From: an uncultured Angelakisella sp.
GTDB taxonomy: Bacteria > Bacillota > Clostridia > Oscillospirales > Ruminococcaceae
NCBI GenBank assembly: GCA_904420255.1
Contig: CAJFUT010000091.1
Location: 1-22,377 of the forward strand
Direction of reading: 5' to 3'
Length of the DNA: 22,377 nt
Under the pieces are notes generated by a model that made no database searches, was not told where the DNA came from, and saw only the letters and a program-made list of their open reading frames with translations. The position numbers were made by a program, and so were the translations under genes. Below are positions 1 through 8,365 of this stretch, in pieces; the stretch's first letter is position 1, and each line of letters opens with the position of its first letter.

Positions 1-315
1 GACAACAATCTATCTTGGCCCGGCGTCGCCGCCGGGCTCCAGCCACCTATCCGGGACCGGCGGGCCGCCGTTATGCCCCTGTGCGGTGTTGCTTCGGGTA
101 GGGTTTGCAGAGCCGTCCGGTCTCCCGGACGCTGGTGAGCTCTTACCTCGCCTTTCCACCCTTGCCGGTTGCCCGGCGGTATCTCTCTGTTGCACTTTCC
201 CTGGAGTCGCCTCCGGCTGCCGTTAGCAGCTACCCCTGCCCTGTGAAGCCCGGACTTTCCTCAGACGCGGCCTTTCGGCCTGCGCCCGCTGTTGTCTGGC
301 ACGCTCATTGGGAAT
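1..315 (-). ncRNA. rnpB: RNase P RNA (bacterial type A), 3' end cut by window edge
   Basis: This is the catalytic RNA of ribonuclease P, which trims the 5' leaders of pre-tRNAs. On the minus strand the conserved P4 strand GAGGAAAGTCCGGGCT lies at 262-247. It is followed by ACAGAGAGATACCGCC near 195-180, GGTAAGAGCTCACC near 148-135, and AGATAGATTGTTGTC at the very edge (15-1), in the order expected for a type A molecule. The final conserved ACAGAACCCGG block and the P1 3' strand would lie beyond position 1, so roughly the last 40 nt are missing. The 5' end is placed from the promoter at 323-351; the recognisable RNA begins at about 306 with GAGCGTGCCAGAC. No protein gene is credible here although open frames run across it. 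Confidence 0.95.
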
Positions 316-322
316 GGTGTTC

Positions 323-351
323 AGTATACCACAAATCCGCCTCCGGGACAA
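323..351 (-). promoter_or_regulatory. Sigma-A promoter for rnpB
   Basis: On the minus strand TTGTCC (351-346) and TATACT (328-323) are separated by exactly 17 bp. Initiation about 7 nt downstream would start the transcript near 316, just ahead of the RNase P RNA P1 stem. Confidence 0.8.
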
Positions 352-368
352 CTTTTTTTGGAAAAAAC

Positions 369-1805
<1,437 letters not shown>

Positions 1806-1839
1806 TTCCTTTGACCAGCGCCGCAGCTTTGCGGAGGGA

Positions 1840-1879
1840 GCCCGGCGGCAGATTTTCCTGCCGCCGGGCCCGGCTTTTT
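1840..1879 (+). terminator. Rho-independent terminator after gdhA
   Basis: There is a perfect 12-bp stem (1840-1851 with 1858-1869), a 6-nt loop and T5 at 1875-1879 after a short CCGGC spacer. It lies 35 bp behind the gdhA stop codon. Confidence 0.75.
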
Positions 1880-1899
1880 GAAAGAGGCCGGGGAAGCCC

Positions 1900-1928
1900 T
1901 TGCAACCAGCGAGTTGAAGTGCTAAAAT
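1900..1928 (+). promoter_or_regulatory. Sigma-A promoter for ilvE
   Basis: TTGCAA (1900-1905) and TAAAAT (1923-1928) are separated by 17 bp, about 60 bp upstream of ilvE and beyond the gdhA terminator. Confidence 0.7.
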
Positions 1929-1988
1929 ATCCCTGTACAGTCAGAACGCCATGGCCCCGGGAAAGGGGCCGGAAAGGAATGAAGCATC

Positions 1989-3068
1989 ATGGAAAGCATC
2001 ACAGTGAATCTCACCAAAACGCCGAAAACCAGGCCCGCCCCCGGGGAGAAGCTGGGCTTTGGCCGGATCTTCAGCGACCACATGTTCCTTATGAACTACA
2101 AGACCGGCAAGGGCTGGTACGATCCCCGGATCGTCCCCTACGGCGACCTGGCCCTTTCCCCGGCGGCCATGTGCTTCCACTACGGCCAGACGGTTTTTGA
2201 GGGGATGAAGGCCTATTACGGCGTGGACGGCAATATCCTGCTGTTCCGCCCCGACGAGAACTTCAAGCGCCTCAATGTTTCCAACCACCGCCTCGCCATC
2301 CCCCAGATCGACGAGGAGCTCTGCGTGGAGGCGGTGAAGAAGCTGGTGGAGGTGGATAAGGACTGGGTCCCCCGTGAGGAGGGCACCTCCCTCTATATCC
2401 GCCCCTTCATCATCGCGGTGGACCCCGTCCTGGGGGTGCATCCCGGGGATGAGTACCTTTTCCTCGTCATCATGTCCCCCTCCGGGGCCTACTACGAATC
2501 CGGCCTGGAGCCGGTGCCCATCTATGTGGAGCCCAAGTACGTCCGGGCGGTCCGGGGCGGCACCGGTATGGCCAAGACCGGCGGCAACTACGCCGCCTCC
2601 CTCCTGGCCCAGGACGAGGCCCACAAGCAGAACTACTCCCAGGTGCTGTGGCTGGACGGTGTGGAGCAGAAGTACATTGAGGAAGTGGGGGCCATGAACG
2701 TCTTCTTCGTCCTGGAAGGGGAAGTGGTGACCCCGGAGCTTCACGGCTCCATCCTCTCCGGCATCACCCGGAAATCCGCCCTGGAGCTGCTCCGGGACTG
2801 GGGCCTCAACGTCAGCGAGCGGCGCATCAGCATCCAGGAGCTGGACGAGGCCAACGACAAGGGCAAGGTGCTGGAGGCCTTCGGCACCGGCACCGCCGCC
2901 GTCATCAGCCCCATCGGCGAGCTGAAGTGGGGGGACAAGAAGATGATCTTCAACGGCGGCAAGATCGGCCCCCTGACCCAGAAGCTCTACGACACCCTCA
3001 CCGGCATCCAGTACGGCAGGCTCCCCGACCCCCACGGCTGGAGCGTCAAGGTGTGCAAGGCCGACTGA
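1989..3068 (+). CDS. ilvE: Branched-chain amino acid aminotransferase
   Basis: This 359-residue, PLP-dependent class IV aminotransferase transfers amino groups between glutamate and the 2-oxo acids of valine, leucine and isoleucine. It looks like the longer BCAT2-type family found in many Firmicutes and in eukaryotes. The GGTGMAKTGGNYAAS segment places the Schiff-base lysine at residue 196. Other landmarks are HYGQTVFEGMKAY (64-76), SLYIRPFI (134-141), EVGAMNVFFV near 235 and the phosphate-binding region around SGITRKSALELL near 258. The ATG at 1989 follows GGAAAGGA at 1971-1978. The gene is a single transcription unit, with a promoter at 1900-1928 and a terminator at 3091-3119. Its position behind gdhA gives a glutamate-using pair without co-transcription. 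Confidence 0.96.
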   Translation: MESITVNLTKTPKTRPAPGEKLGFGRIFSDHMFLMNYKTGKGWYDPRIVPYGDLALSPAAMCFHYGQTVFEGMKAYYGVDGNILLFRPDENFKRLNVSNHRLAIPQIDEELCVEAVKKLVEVDKDWVPREEGTSLYIRPFIIAVDPVLGVHPGDEYLFLVIMSPSGAYYESGLEPVPIYVEPKYVRAVRGGTGMAKTGGNYAASLLAQDEAHKQNYSQVLWLDGVEQKYIEEVGAMNVFFVLEGEVVTPELHGSILSGITRKSALELLRDWGLNVSERRISIQELDEANDKGKVLEAFGTGTAAVISPIGELKWGDKKMIFNGGKIGPLTQKLYDTLTGIQYGRLPDPHGWSVKVCKAD

Positions 3069-3090
3069 CAAAATCCATTCCCAAGAGAAA

Positions 3091-3119
3091 AGCCCCCGGC
3101 TCATGCCGGGGGTTTTTTT
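3091..3119 (+). terminator. Rho-independent terminator after ilvE
   Basis: An 8-bp stem CCCCCGGC/GCCGGGGG (3093-3100 with 3105-3112), the tetraloop TCAT and seven T residues (3113-3119) form a textbook terminator 23 bp behind the stop codon. Confidence 0.93.
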
Positions 3120-3193
3120 GGAAATAAATTGGCAAATATTATAATTTTACATTAAATTACAGTAAAAAAATGTAAATATTAACAATTTTTAAG

Positions 3194-3222
3194 TTGACAC
3201 ATAGGGAAAGGTTTGATACGAT
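3194..3222 (+). promoter_or_regulatory. Sigma-A promoter for the protease/lipoprotein pair
   Basis: There is a perfect TTGACA (3194-3199), a 17-bp spacer and TACGAT (3217-3222), inside an AT-rich stretch. Transcription would give a leader of about 125 nt before the protease start. Confidence 0.75.
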
Positions 3223-3356
3223 ATGGGCGAAAGGAGGATGAGTCCCATGGGCCGGTGAAATCCCGGTGTCGTGTGTGTGAGGGGGAAGAAATCCTGTGCG
3301 CAGGCAAATCTGGAAGGAAAACGAATGATGTGTGCTTGTGAGAAAGGATGTAAGCT
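3223..3356 (+). other. Unexplained leader of the protease gene
   Basis: This 134-bp untranslated stretch is more GC-rich than the DNA just upstream. It holds short inverted repeats: CCCATGGG at about 3245, CCGG...CCGG around 3253-3267, and CCTG/CAGG flanking TGCG near 3293-3304. It also has an unused AAAGGAGG ribosome site at 3230-3237, followed by ATG codons that run into a stop within 3 to 6 codons. I do not recognise a known riboswitch. Confidence 0.35.
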
Positions 3357-4142
3357 ATGAAAAGAAAGTTCTTAGCGGTTTTATTGGCAATGGCAACACT
3401 CCTTGCTTTTGCGAACATGGGCTATGCAGAAGATATTCGTCCCTTTACGATTTTTGGTGAAGATGAAAGGGAGCCGATTACGGACACAACAAAAAGTCCA
3501 TATAGCGCCGTTTGCAACTTGACAATTACATGGAGCAACGGTTCGGTAACCTATGGCACAGGGTTTCTGATTTCTTCAACACGGGTTGCGACGGTGGCCC
3601 ATTGTATGTATAATAGGAGCAACGGCGCAACAGCAACATCTATTATTGTTGCACCCGGCGATACTGTCACTGGACATCCGTATGGGCGGAAAACAGTGAC
3701 AGGAAGCAGCAATTTCAAGTATCCCTCTCAATATGCTGACCCGGAAACTACAAATCCAACAGCATATGATTATGGTGTTATCAAACTTTCGTCAGCGTTT
3801 AGCGGTTCTCCCGCGACTTTGTCATTGGACAAATCATACTCTACAAGCGAGTTTTCCAATATGAATGCAACACTTTTGGGATATGATTATCTTTCTGCAA
3901 ATCTTTATGAATGCACAGGAAAGATAAGTTATGCAAACAGCACCCGGTTATTCCACAAGATGGACACAGTATCTGGAATGAGTGGAAGCCCTATTCTAGA
4001 TTCTAGTGGCGATGTTGTGGGAATCAATGCATATGGTATTAGTGGGCAGTCGCCCCCTTCTACGGTGGAAGAAGATTATAATAATTATAATAGGGCAACC
4101 CGCATCACTTCGACTGTGTACAACTTCTTGACCAGCCAATAA
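3357..4142 (+). CDS. Secreted trypsin/V8-like serine protease
   Basis: This 261-residue precursor has a typical Sec signal peptide: MKRK, then a hydrophobic core, with likely cleavage after GYA at residue 24. The mature part is a chymotrypsin-fold (S1B, glutamyl-endopeptidase-like) protease. The triad is visible as TVAHCMY (His82), AYDYGVIKL (Asp138) and GMSGSP (Ser209), and the GTGFLIS strand precedes the histidine as usual. The substrate is not readable from sequence; V8-like relatives often cut after Glu or Asp. The start follows AGAAAGGAT. Codon use is strikingly AT-rich (many TTT, AAT, GCA, TAT codons) compared with both flanks, which suggests acquisition by transfer or relaxed codon selection. 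A lipoprotein gene begins 24 bp downstream and is probably co-transcribed. Confidence 0.9.
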   Translation: MKRKFLAVLLAMATLLAFANMGYAEDIRPFTIFGEDEREPITDTTKSPYSAVCNLTITWSNGSVTYGTGFLISSTRVATVAHCMYNRSNGATATSIIVAPGDTVTGHPYGRKTVTGSSNFKYPSQYADPETTNPTAYDYGVIKLSSAFSGSPATLSLDKSYSTSEFSNMNATLLGYDYLSANLYECTGKISYANSTRLFHKMDTVSGMSGSPILDSSGDVVGINAYGISGQSPPSTVEEDYNNYNRATRITSTVYNFLTSQ

Positions 4143-4165
4143 CAATATGGGGGAGGGGAGCTGCG

Positions 4166-4861
4166 ATGAAAAGAGCGGTAATCTGTCTGGCGTGTATATG
4201 TATTGTGTTGACAGGCTGCAGCCAGGCGGGAGAAATGCCGACTGCTCCGTCAGACAGCATTTCTCTACCCCCGCAAAGTGAAATTTCTGAATCTTCGGGG
4301 GAAACCAGTTCTTCACAGCCATCTGCCGATGACCTACCTTCCCAGGAAAGCTCTCAGGCATTCCCTGACTCCGGCGAATCCAGCACCCCTCCCGCCTCCC
4401 CTTCCCAGTCTGCCAGCCAGTCAGACCCAAACAATTTCGCCCCGGTGGACGCCCTCTGCGACTACCTGCTGGAAAACCTTTCCCCCACCCAGTACACCAG
4501 CATCAGCCGCCAGCGGGATAGGGATAACAATTCTAATTTGGTGGCCCAGGTGTGGACACCGGACCGGGCGCCGGTGGAGGCGCTGGTGGCGGCATACCCC
4601 GGGGAGCCTGTGCCGGTGAAGTATGTGGACACACGGTTTTCCAAGGCGGAGCAAGATGCCGCGCTGGAGGCGGTGAACGCTTTCTTCGAGGAACATCCGG
4701 AAATTCCGCTAATCTGCGTCAACCGTTGGTACGACCAAGTGATGATCTACCTGGAGGCCCCCAGCGAGGACCTGGAAGCGTTTATCGCAGAATCCTCCTT
4801 GAAAGAGATTTATTTGGTGGAGGTCTACCCCGGCGGCATCCTGCCGGAAAACCCCGATTGA
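4166..4861 (+). CDS. Lipoprotein with Ser/Pro-rich linker, function unknown
   Basis: This 231-residue protein has a lipoprotein signal (lipobox LTGC, lipidated Cys18), so it should be anchored on the outer face of the membrane. Residues about 20-90 form a low-complexity Ser/Pro/Gln-rich spacer. Residues about 93-231 form a compact acidic domain that I do not recognise; it has short alternating strands and helices and includes LISVNRW-like and YPGG segments. The start follows GGGAGGGGAG. It lies 24 bp behind the secreted protease, so partnership (anchor, substrate or inhibitor) is a guess from context only. The 5' third is AT-richer like the protease, while from about 4380 onward codons are GC-rich like the rest of the chromosome. 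The junction falls within the linker. Confidence 0.8.
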   Translation: MKRAVICLACICIVLTGCSQAGEMPTAPSDSISLPPQSEISESSGETSSSQPSADDLPSQESSQAFPDSGESSTPPASPSQSASQSDPNNFAPVDALCDYLLENLSPTQYTSISRQRDRDNNSNLVAQVWTPDRAPVEALVAAYPGEPVPVKYVDTRFSKAEQDAALEAVNAFFEEHPEIPLICVNRWYDQVMIYLEAPSEDLEAFIAESSLKEIYLVEVYPGGILPENPD

Positions 4862-4882
4862 AAAAGCAGAGCCAGCCCATAC

Positions 4883-4921
4883 CCCCCGCCCCTTTGCACA
4901 AGAAAGGCCCTGGGGCGGGGG
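4883..4921 (+). terminator. GC-rich hairpin after the lipoprotein gene, probable terminator
   Basis: There is a perfect 10-bp stem CCCCCGCCCC/GGGGCGGGGG (4883-4892 with 4912-4921). Inside its loop is a nested 5-bp hairpin (4891-4895 with 4903-4907). No proper T run follows, only ATCTTTGTG, so termination strength is uncertain. It lies between the lipoprotein stop and the pyr promoter. Confidence 0.5.
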
Positions 4922-4943
4922 AATCTTTGTGCGGTATTTTGTC

Positions 4944-4972
4944 TTGCCTGGGGCGGCCCGGAGTGCTATAAT
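4944..4972 (+). promoter_or_regulatory. Extended -10 sigma-A promoter of the pyr operon
   Basis: TTGCCT (4944-4949) and a perfect TATAAT (4967-4972) have 17-bp spacing and an extended TGC motif directly before the -10. The predicted start is near 4979, which gives a leader of about 90 nt before pyrB. Confidence 0.85.
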
Positions 4973-4994
4973 GTAAAAAATGCCTGTGCAGGAT

Positions 4995-5050
4995 GGGCAT
5001 AACTGAACAGCGGAGCCGTACACTGTGCCCCCCGGGGCATGGTGTTTTTT
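4995..5050 (+). promoter_or_regulatory. pyrB leader with terminator and competing hairpin (candidate attenuator)
   Basis: A terminator-like hairpin pairs 5023-5030 with 5035-5042 (TGCCC/GGGCA core, extended by C-G and two G-U pairs) and is followed by T6 at 5045-5050. Upstream, GGGC (4995-4998) and ACAG (5007-5010) can pair with GCCC (5027-5030) and CTGT (5023-5026), which would break the terminator. Such mutually exclusive folds are the hallmark of attenuation. I do not see a convincing PyrR-binding loop, so the ligand or protein is unknown. Confidence 0.55.
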
Positions 5051-5069
5051 CTGGAAAGGAAGGTTTTGG

Positions 5070-5939
5070 ATGAAGAATCTCACCACCCTCTCGGAGCTGA
5101 GCGTTTCGGAAATCCAGCGGATTCTGGATCATGCCTCGGAATTTAAAGCGGGAAAGATTTACCATGGCGCCGAAGGGAAGGTCGTGGCAAATCTTTTTTT
5201 TGAGCCCAGCACCCGCACCAACTACAGCTTCCAGACGGCGGAGCTGCGCCTGGGCTGCAAGGTCCTGGCTTTCCAGCCCCAGTCCTCCTCCCTCCAGAAG
5301 GGGGAGAGCTTCTACGACACCGTCAAGACCTTCGAGAGCTTCGGGGTGGACGCGGTGGTGATCCGCCACACCGAGAACGAATACTACAAGCAGCTCTCGG
5401 GCCTTCGCATCCCCATCCTCAACGGCGGGGACGGCACCGGCAACCACCCCACCCAGAGCCTTCTGGACCTCATGACCATCCGGGAGGAATTCGGCGGCTT
5501 TGCGGGGCTGCGTATCGCCATCTGCGGGGATATCCGCCACAGCCGGGTGGCCCACACCAACCTGGAGGTGATGGCCCGGCTGGGGATGGACTGCTACACC
5601 GCCGGCCCCCCGGAGTACCAGGAGGACCGCTACCCCCACATGGACTTTGACCGGGCAGTGGAGGAGATGGACGTCATCATGCTCCTCCGGGTCCAGAACG
5701 AGCGGCTGGAGGAGGCCATGAGCATGACCCCCGCCCAGTATAACGGGAAGTACGGCCTGAACCCCGCCCGCCTGGCCCGGATGAAGCCCGGGGCCATCAT
5801 CATGCACCCCGCCCCCTTCAACCGGGGGGTGGAGCTCACCGACGAAGTGGTGGAGTGCCCCGCCAGCCGCATCTTCCCCCAGGTCACCAACGGGGTCTAT
5901 GTGCGGATGGCCGCCTTCCGCTACTGCTTCGGGGACTGA
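5070..5939 (+). CDS. pyrB: Aspartate carbamoyltransferase catalytic chain
   Basis: The enzyme joins carbamoyl phosphate and aspartate into carbamoyl aspartate, the committed step of pyrimidine synthesis. The 289-residue reading from ATG 5070 is chosen because GGAAAGGAAGG (5053-5063) precedes it and MKNLTTLSEL matches the family start; an upstream GTG frame at 5025 would run through the leader terminator. The carbamoyl-phosphate loop EPSTRTNYSF (residues 45-54) is intact, with LQKGES downstream, HPTQSLLDLMTIREEF in the hinge region and RVQNERLEE in the aspartate domain. No regulatory pyrI gene is present, so a Bacillus-like trimer without allosteric chains is likely. It is the first gene of pyrB-pyrC-carA-carB; pyrC follows after 69 bp. 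Confidence 0.97.
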   Translation: MKNLTTLSELSVSEIQRILDHASEFKAGKIYHGAEGKVVANLFFEPSTRTNYSFQTAELRLGCKVLAFQPQSSSLQKGESFYDTVKTFESFGVDAVVIRHTENEYYKQLSGLRIPILNGGDGTGNHPTQSLLDLMTIREEFGGFAGLRIAICGDIRHSRVAHTNLEVMARLGMDCYTAGPPEYQEDRYPHMDFDRAVEEMDVIMLLRVQNERLEEAMSMTPAQYNGKYGLNPARLARMKPGAIIMHPAPFNRGVELTDEVVECPASRIFPQVTNGVYVRMAAFRYCFGD

Positions 5940-6008
5940 GCCCCCAATGGCCGGGACAAGCCCGCCCTCCGGCGGGCCCCGGCAGAAACCAGGAAAGGAG
6001 AGGAAGCC

Positions 6009-7292
6009 ATGAAGGAGCTTTTGAAGGGCGGTATGGTCTACCGGCAGGGCGCTTTTTCCCGGTTGGACGTGGCCCTGGAGGGCGGCGTCATCAGCGGGGT
6101 TGGTGTTTCCATTTCCCCCGACGGCTTTGACCGTGTCGCCGATATTTCCCCCTTTTATCTTGTGCCGGGCTTTGCGGATGTTCACGTCCATCTGCGGGAA
6201 CCCGGCTTTTCTTATAAGGAGCGGGTGGCCACCGGCACCCTGGCCGGCGCCCGTGGGGGTTACACCGCCCTCTGCGCCATGCCCAACCTCCAGCCGCCCC
6301 CGGACAGCCTCCCCCACCTCCGGGCCCAGCAGGAGATCATCGCCCGGGACGCCGTGGTGCGGGTCTACCCCTACGGCTGCCTCACGGTGGGCCAGACCGG
6401 CCGGGGGGAGCTGGTGGATTACGAATCCATGGCCCCCTGTGTCCCCGGCTTTTCCGACGACGGCAAGGGGGTCCAGGAGGAGGCCCGGATGCGGGCCGCC
6501 ATGAAGCGGCTGGCTCCCCTGGGCAAGCCGGTGGTGGCCCACTGCGAGGACGAGAGCCTCTTAAACGGGGGCTATATCCACGACGGGGAATACGCCCGGG
6601 CCCACGGCCACCGGGGCATCTGCTCCCGGAGCGAGTGGGGTCAGGTGGAGCGGGACCTTCGCCTGGTGGAGGAAACCGGCTGCCCCTACCACGTCTGCCA
6701 CGTTTCCACCAAGGAAACGGTGGAGCTGATCCGCCGGGCCAAGGCGGAGGGCCTGCCGGTGACCTGCGAAACCGCCCCCCATTACCTCACCCTCTGCGAC
6801 GAGGACCTCCAGGAGGACGGGCGGTTCAAGATGAACCCGCCCCTCCGCGGCCGGGAAGATATGCTGGCCCTGGGCCGGGGGCTGCTGGACGGCACCATCG
6901 ACTGTGTGGCCACCGACCACGCCCCCCACACGGCGGAGGAGAAGGGGAAGGGCCTGGCCGGGAGCCTCATGGGCATTGTGGGGCTGGAAACCGCCTTCCC
7001 CGTCCTCTACACCCGGCTGGTGCTGCCGGGGCTCCTCACCCTGGGGGAGCTGGTGGAGCGGATGGCGGTGCGGCCCCGGGAGATTTTCCGCCTCCCCGGC
7101 GGGAGCATCGAGGCCGGGGAGCCCGCCGACCTAGCGGTCCTGGACCTCGCGGAAGAATATACGATTGACCCGGAGCGGTTCTGCTCCATGGGCCGCAGCA
7201 CCCCCTTCGCCGGATGGAAGGTCCGGGGGCAGGCGGTGCGGACGATGGTAAATGGGAGGACAGTATGGGAAAAGCCTTTGACCGGAAAATAG
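6009..7292 (+). CDS. pyrC: Dihydroorotase (class I)
   Basis: This 427-residue zinc amidohydrolase cyclises carbamoyl aspartate to dihydroorotate. The metal site reads DVHVHLREPG (His59 and His61), followed by GGYTALCAMPN, FSDDGKGVQ (metal-bridging Asp region), AHCEDESLL, TCETAPHYLTL and DCVATDHAPH, in class I order. The length matches the Bacillus-type enzyme rather than the shorter E. coli class II form. The start follows AAAGGAGAGGAAGCC. The short gap after pyrB contains a CCGCCCTCCGGCGGG hairpin but no T run, so read-through is expected. The 3' end overlaps the carA start by 28 bp, which suggests translational coupling. Confidence 0.97.
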   Translation: MKELLKGGMVYRQGAFSRLDVALEGGVISGVGVSISPDGFDRVADISPFYLVPGFADVHVHLREPGFSYKERVATGTLAGARGGYTALCAMPNLQPPPDSLPHLRAQQEIIARDAVVRVYPYGCLTVGQTGRGELVDYESMAPCVPGFSDDGKGVQEEARMRAAMKRLAPLGKPVVAHCEDESLLNGGYIHDGEYARAHGHRGICSRSEWGQVERDLRLVEETGCPYHVCHVSTKETVELIRRAKAEGLPVTCETAPHYLTLCDEDLQEDGRFKMNPPLRGREDMLALGRGLLDGTIDCVATDHAPHTAEEKGKGLAGSLMGIVGLETAFPVLYTRLVLPGLLTLGELVERMAVRPREIFRLPGGSIEAGEPADLAVLDLAEEYTIDPERFCSMGRSTPFAGWKVRGQAVRTMVNGRTVWEKPLTGK

Positions 7293-8365
7293 TGCTGGAA
7301 AACGGCCAGGAATTCTATGGCTTCGGCTTCGGGGCCAGGAAGGAGGCCATCAACGAGATCGTCTTCAACACCTCCATGGTAGGGTATCAGGAGATTCTCA
7401 CCGACCCCTCCTACACCGCCCAGATGGTGGTGATGACCTATCCCCTCATCGGCAACTACGGCATGACCGACGAGGACAACGAAACCAAGGTCCCCACCAT
7501 CGGCGGCATGGTGGTGCGGGAGTATAACGACGAGCCCTCTAACTTCCGCTACACCAAGACCCTGGGGGAGGTGATGGAGGAAAACGGCATCCCCGGCATC
7601 AGCGGGGTGGATACCCGCCGGATCACCCGGATCATCCGGGACCAGGGCAGCCAGAAAATCATGATTACCGACCCCGGCACCCCCCTGGAGGAAGCGGTGG
7701 CGGCCATGAAGGATTACCAGCTCCCCCGGGATGTGGTGAGCCGGGTCAGCTGCCGGAAGAAGTGGTATTCCCGCACCCCCCGGCACCGTTTCAGCGTGGT
7801 GGCGGTGGACTGCGGCATCAAGCTGAACATCGTCCGCTGCCTCAACCAGTTCGGCTGCAACGTCACGGTGGTGCCCTGGAACGTCACCCCGGAGGAGGTG
7901 CTGGCCCTGCAGCCCGACGGCCTTTTCCTCTCCAACGGCCCCGGGAACCCGGAGGACGTCCAGCCGGTGATCCGCCTGGTGCGGGAGCTGCGGGGGAAGC
8001 TGCCCATCTTCGGCATCTGCCTGGGCCACCAGATGATCTCCCTGGCCTACGGCGCCCGGACCTATAAGATGAAATTCGGCCACCGGGGCGGCAACCACCC
8101 GGTGAAAAACCTCCTCACCGGCAAAATCGAGATCACCAGCCAGAACCACTCCTACGCCGTGGATGTGGATTCCCTGGCGGGGACCGGCCTGGAGCTGACC
8201 CACCTGAACCTTCTGGACAACACCGCCGAAGGGGTGCGGTGTGTCCCGGACCGCATCTTCTCGGTGCAGTACCACCCGGAGAGCGCCCCGGGGCCCCAGG
8301 ATTCCAAGTACCTGTTCGGACAGTTTATCAGCCTGATGGAAGGGGAGGGGAAGAAGAATGCCTAA
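7265..8365 (+). CDS. carA: Carbamoyl-phosphate synthase small (glutaminase) subunit
   Basis: This 366-residue subunit strips ammonia from glutamine and channels it to CarB. The N-terminal CPSase_sm domain (about 1-150) shows [18 protein letters not shown] and [13 protein letters not shown]. The C-terminal class I glutamine amidotransferase domain has SNGPGNPED, the nucleophile in GICLGHQ (Cys252) and the partner histidine in QYHPES. ATG 7265 is preferred over upstream in-frame starts because GGGAGGA lies at 7254-7260 and [17 protein letters not shown] matches the family N-terminus. It overlaps pyrC by 28 bp and carB by 8 bp, so the three are clearly one operon. Confidence 0.97.
   Translation: MGKAFDRKIVLENGQEFYGFGFGARKEAINEIVFNTSMVGYQEILTDPSYTAQMVVMTYPLIGNYGMTDEDNETKVPTIGGMVVREYNDEPSNFRYTKTLGEVMEENGIPGISGVDTRRITRIIRDQGSQKIMITDPGTPLEEAVAAMKDYQLPRDVVSRVSCRKKWYSRTPRHRFSVVAVDCGIKLNIVRCLNQFGCNVTVVPWNVTPEEVLALQPDGLFLSNGPGNPEDVQPVIRLVRELRGKLPIFGICLGHQMISLAYGARTYKMKFGHRGGNHPVKNLLTGKIEITSQNHSYAVDVDSLAGTGLELTHLNLLDNTAEGVRCVPDRIFSVQYHPESAPGPQDSKYLFGQFISLMEGEGKKNA

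Noticed and set aside
3230..3275. Hammerhead-ribozyme-like string (GATGAG ... GTGAAAT) and a cobalamin-box-like GGTGAAATCCCGG in the protease leader.
   Set aside because: The hammerhead core lacks CUG before AUGAG and has extra bases before GAAA; the cobalamin candidate lacks the B12 box and the rest of the fold.
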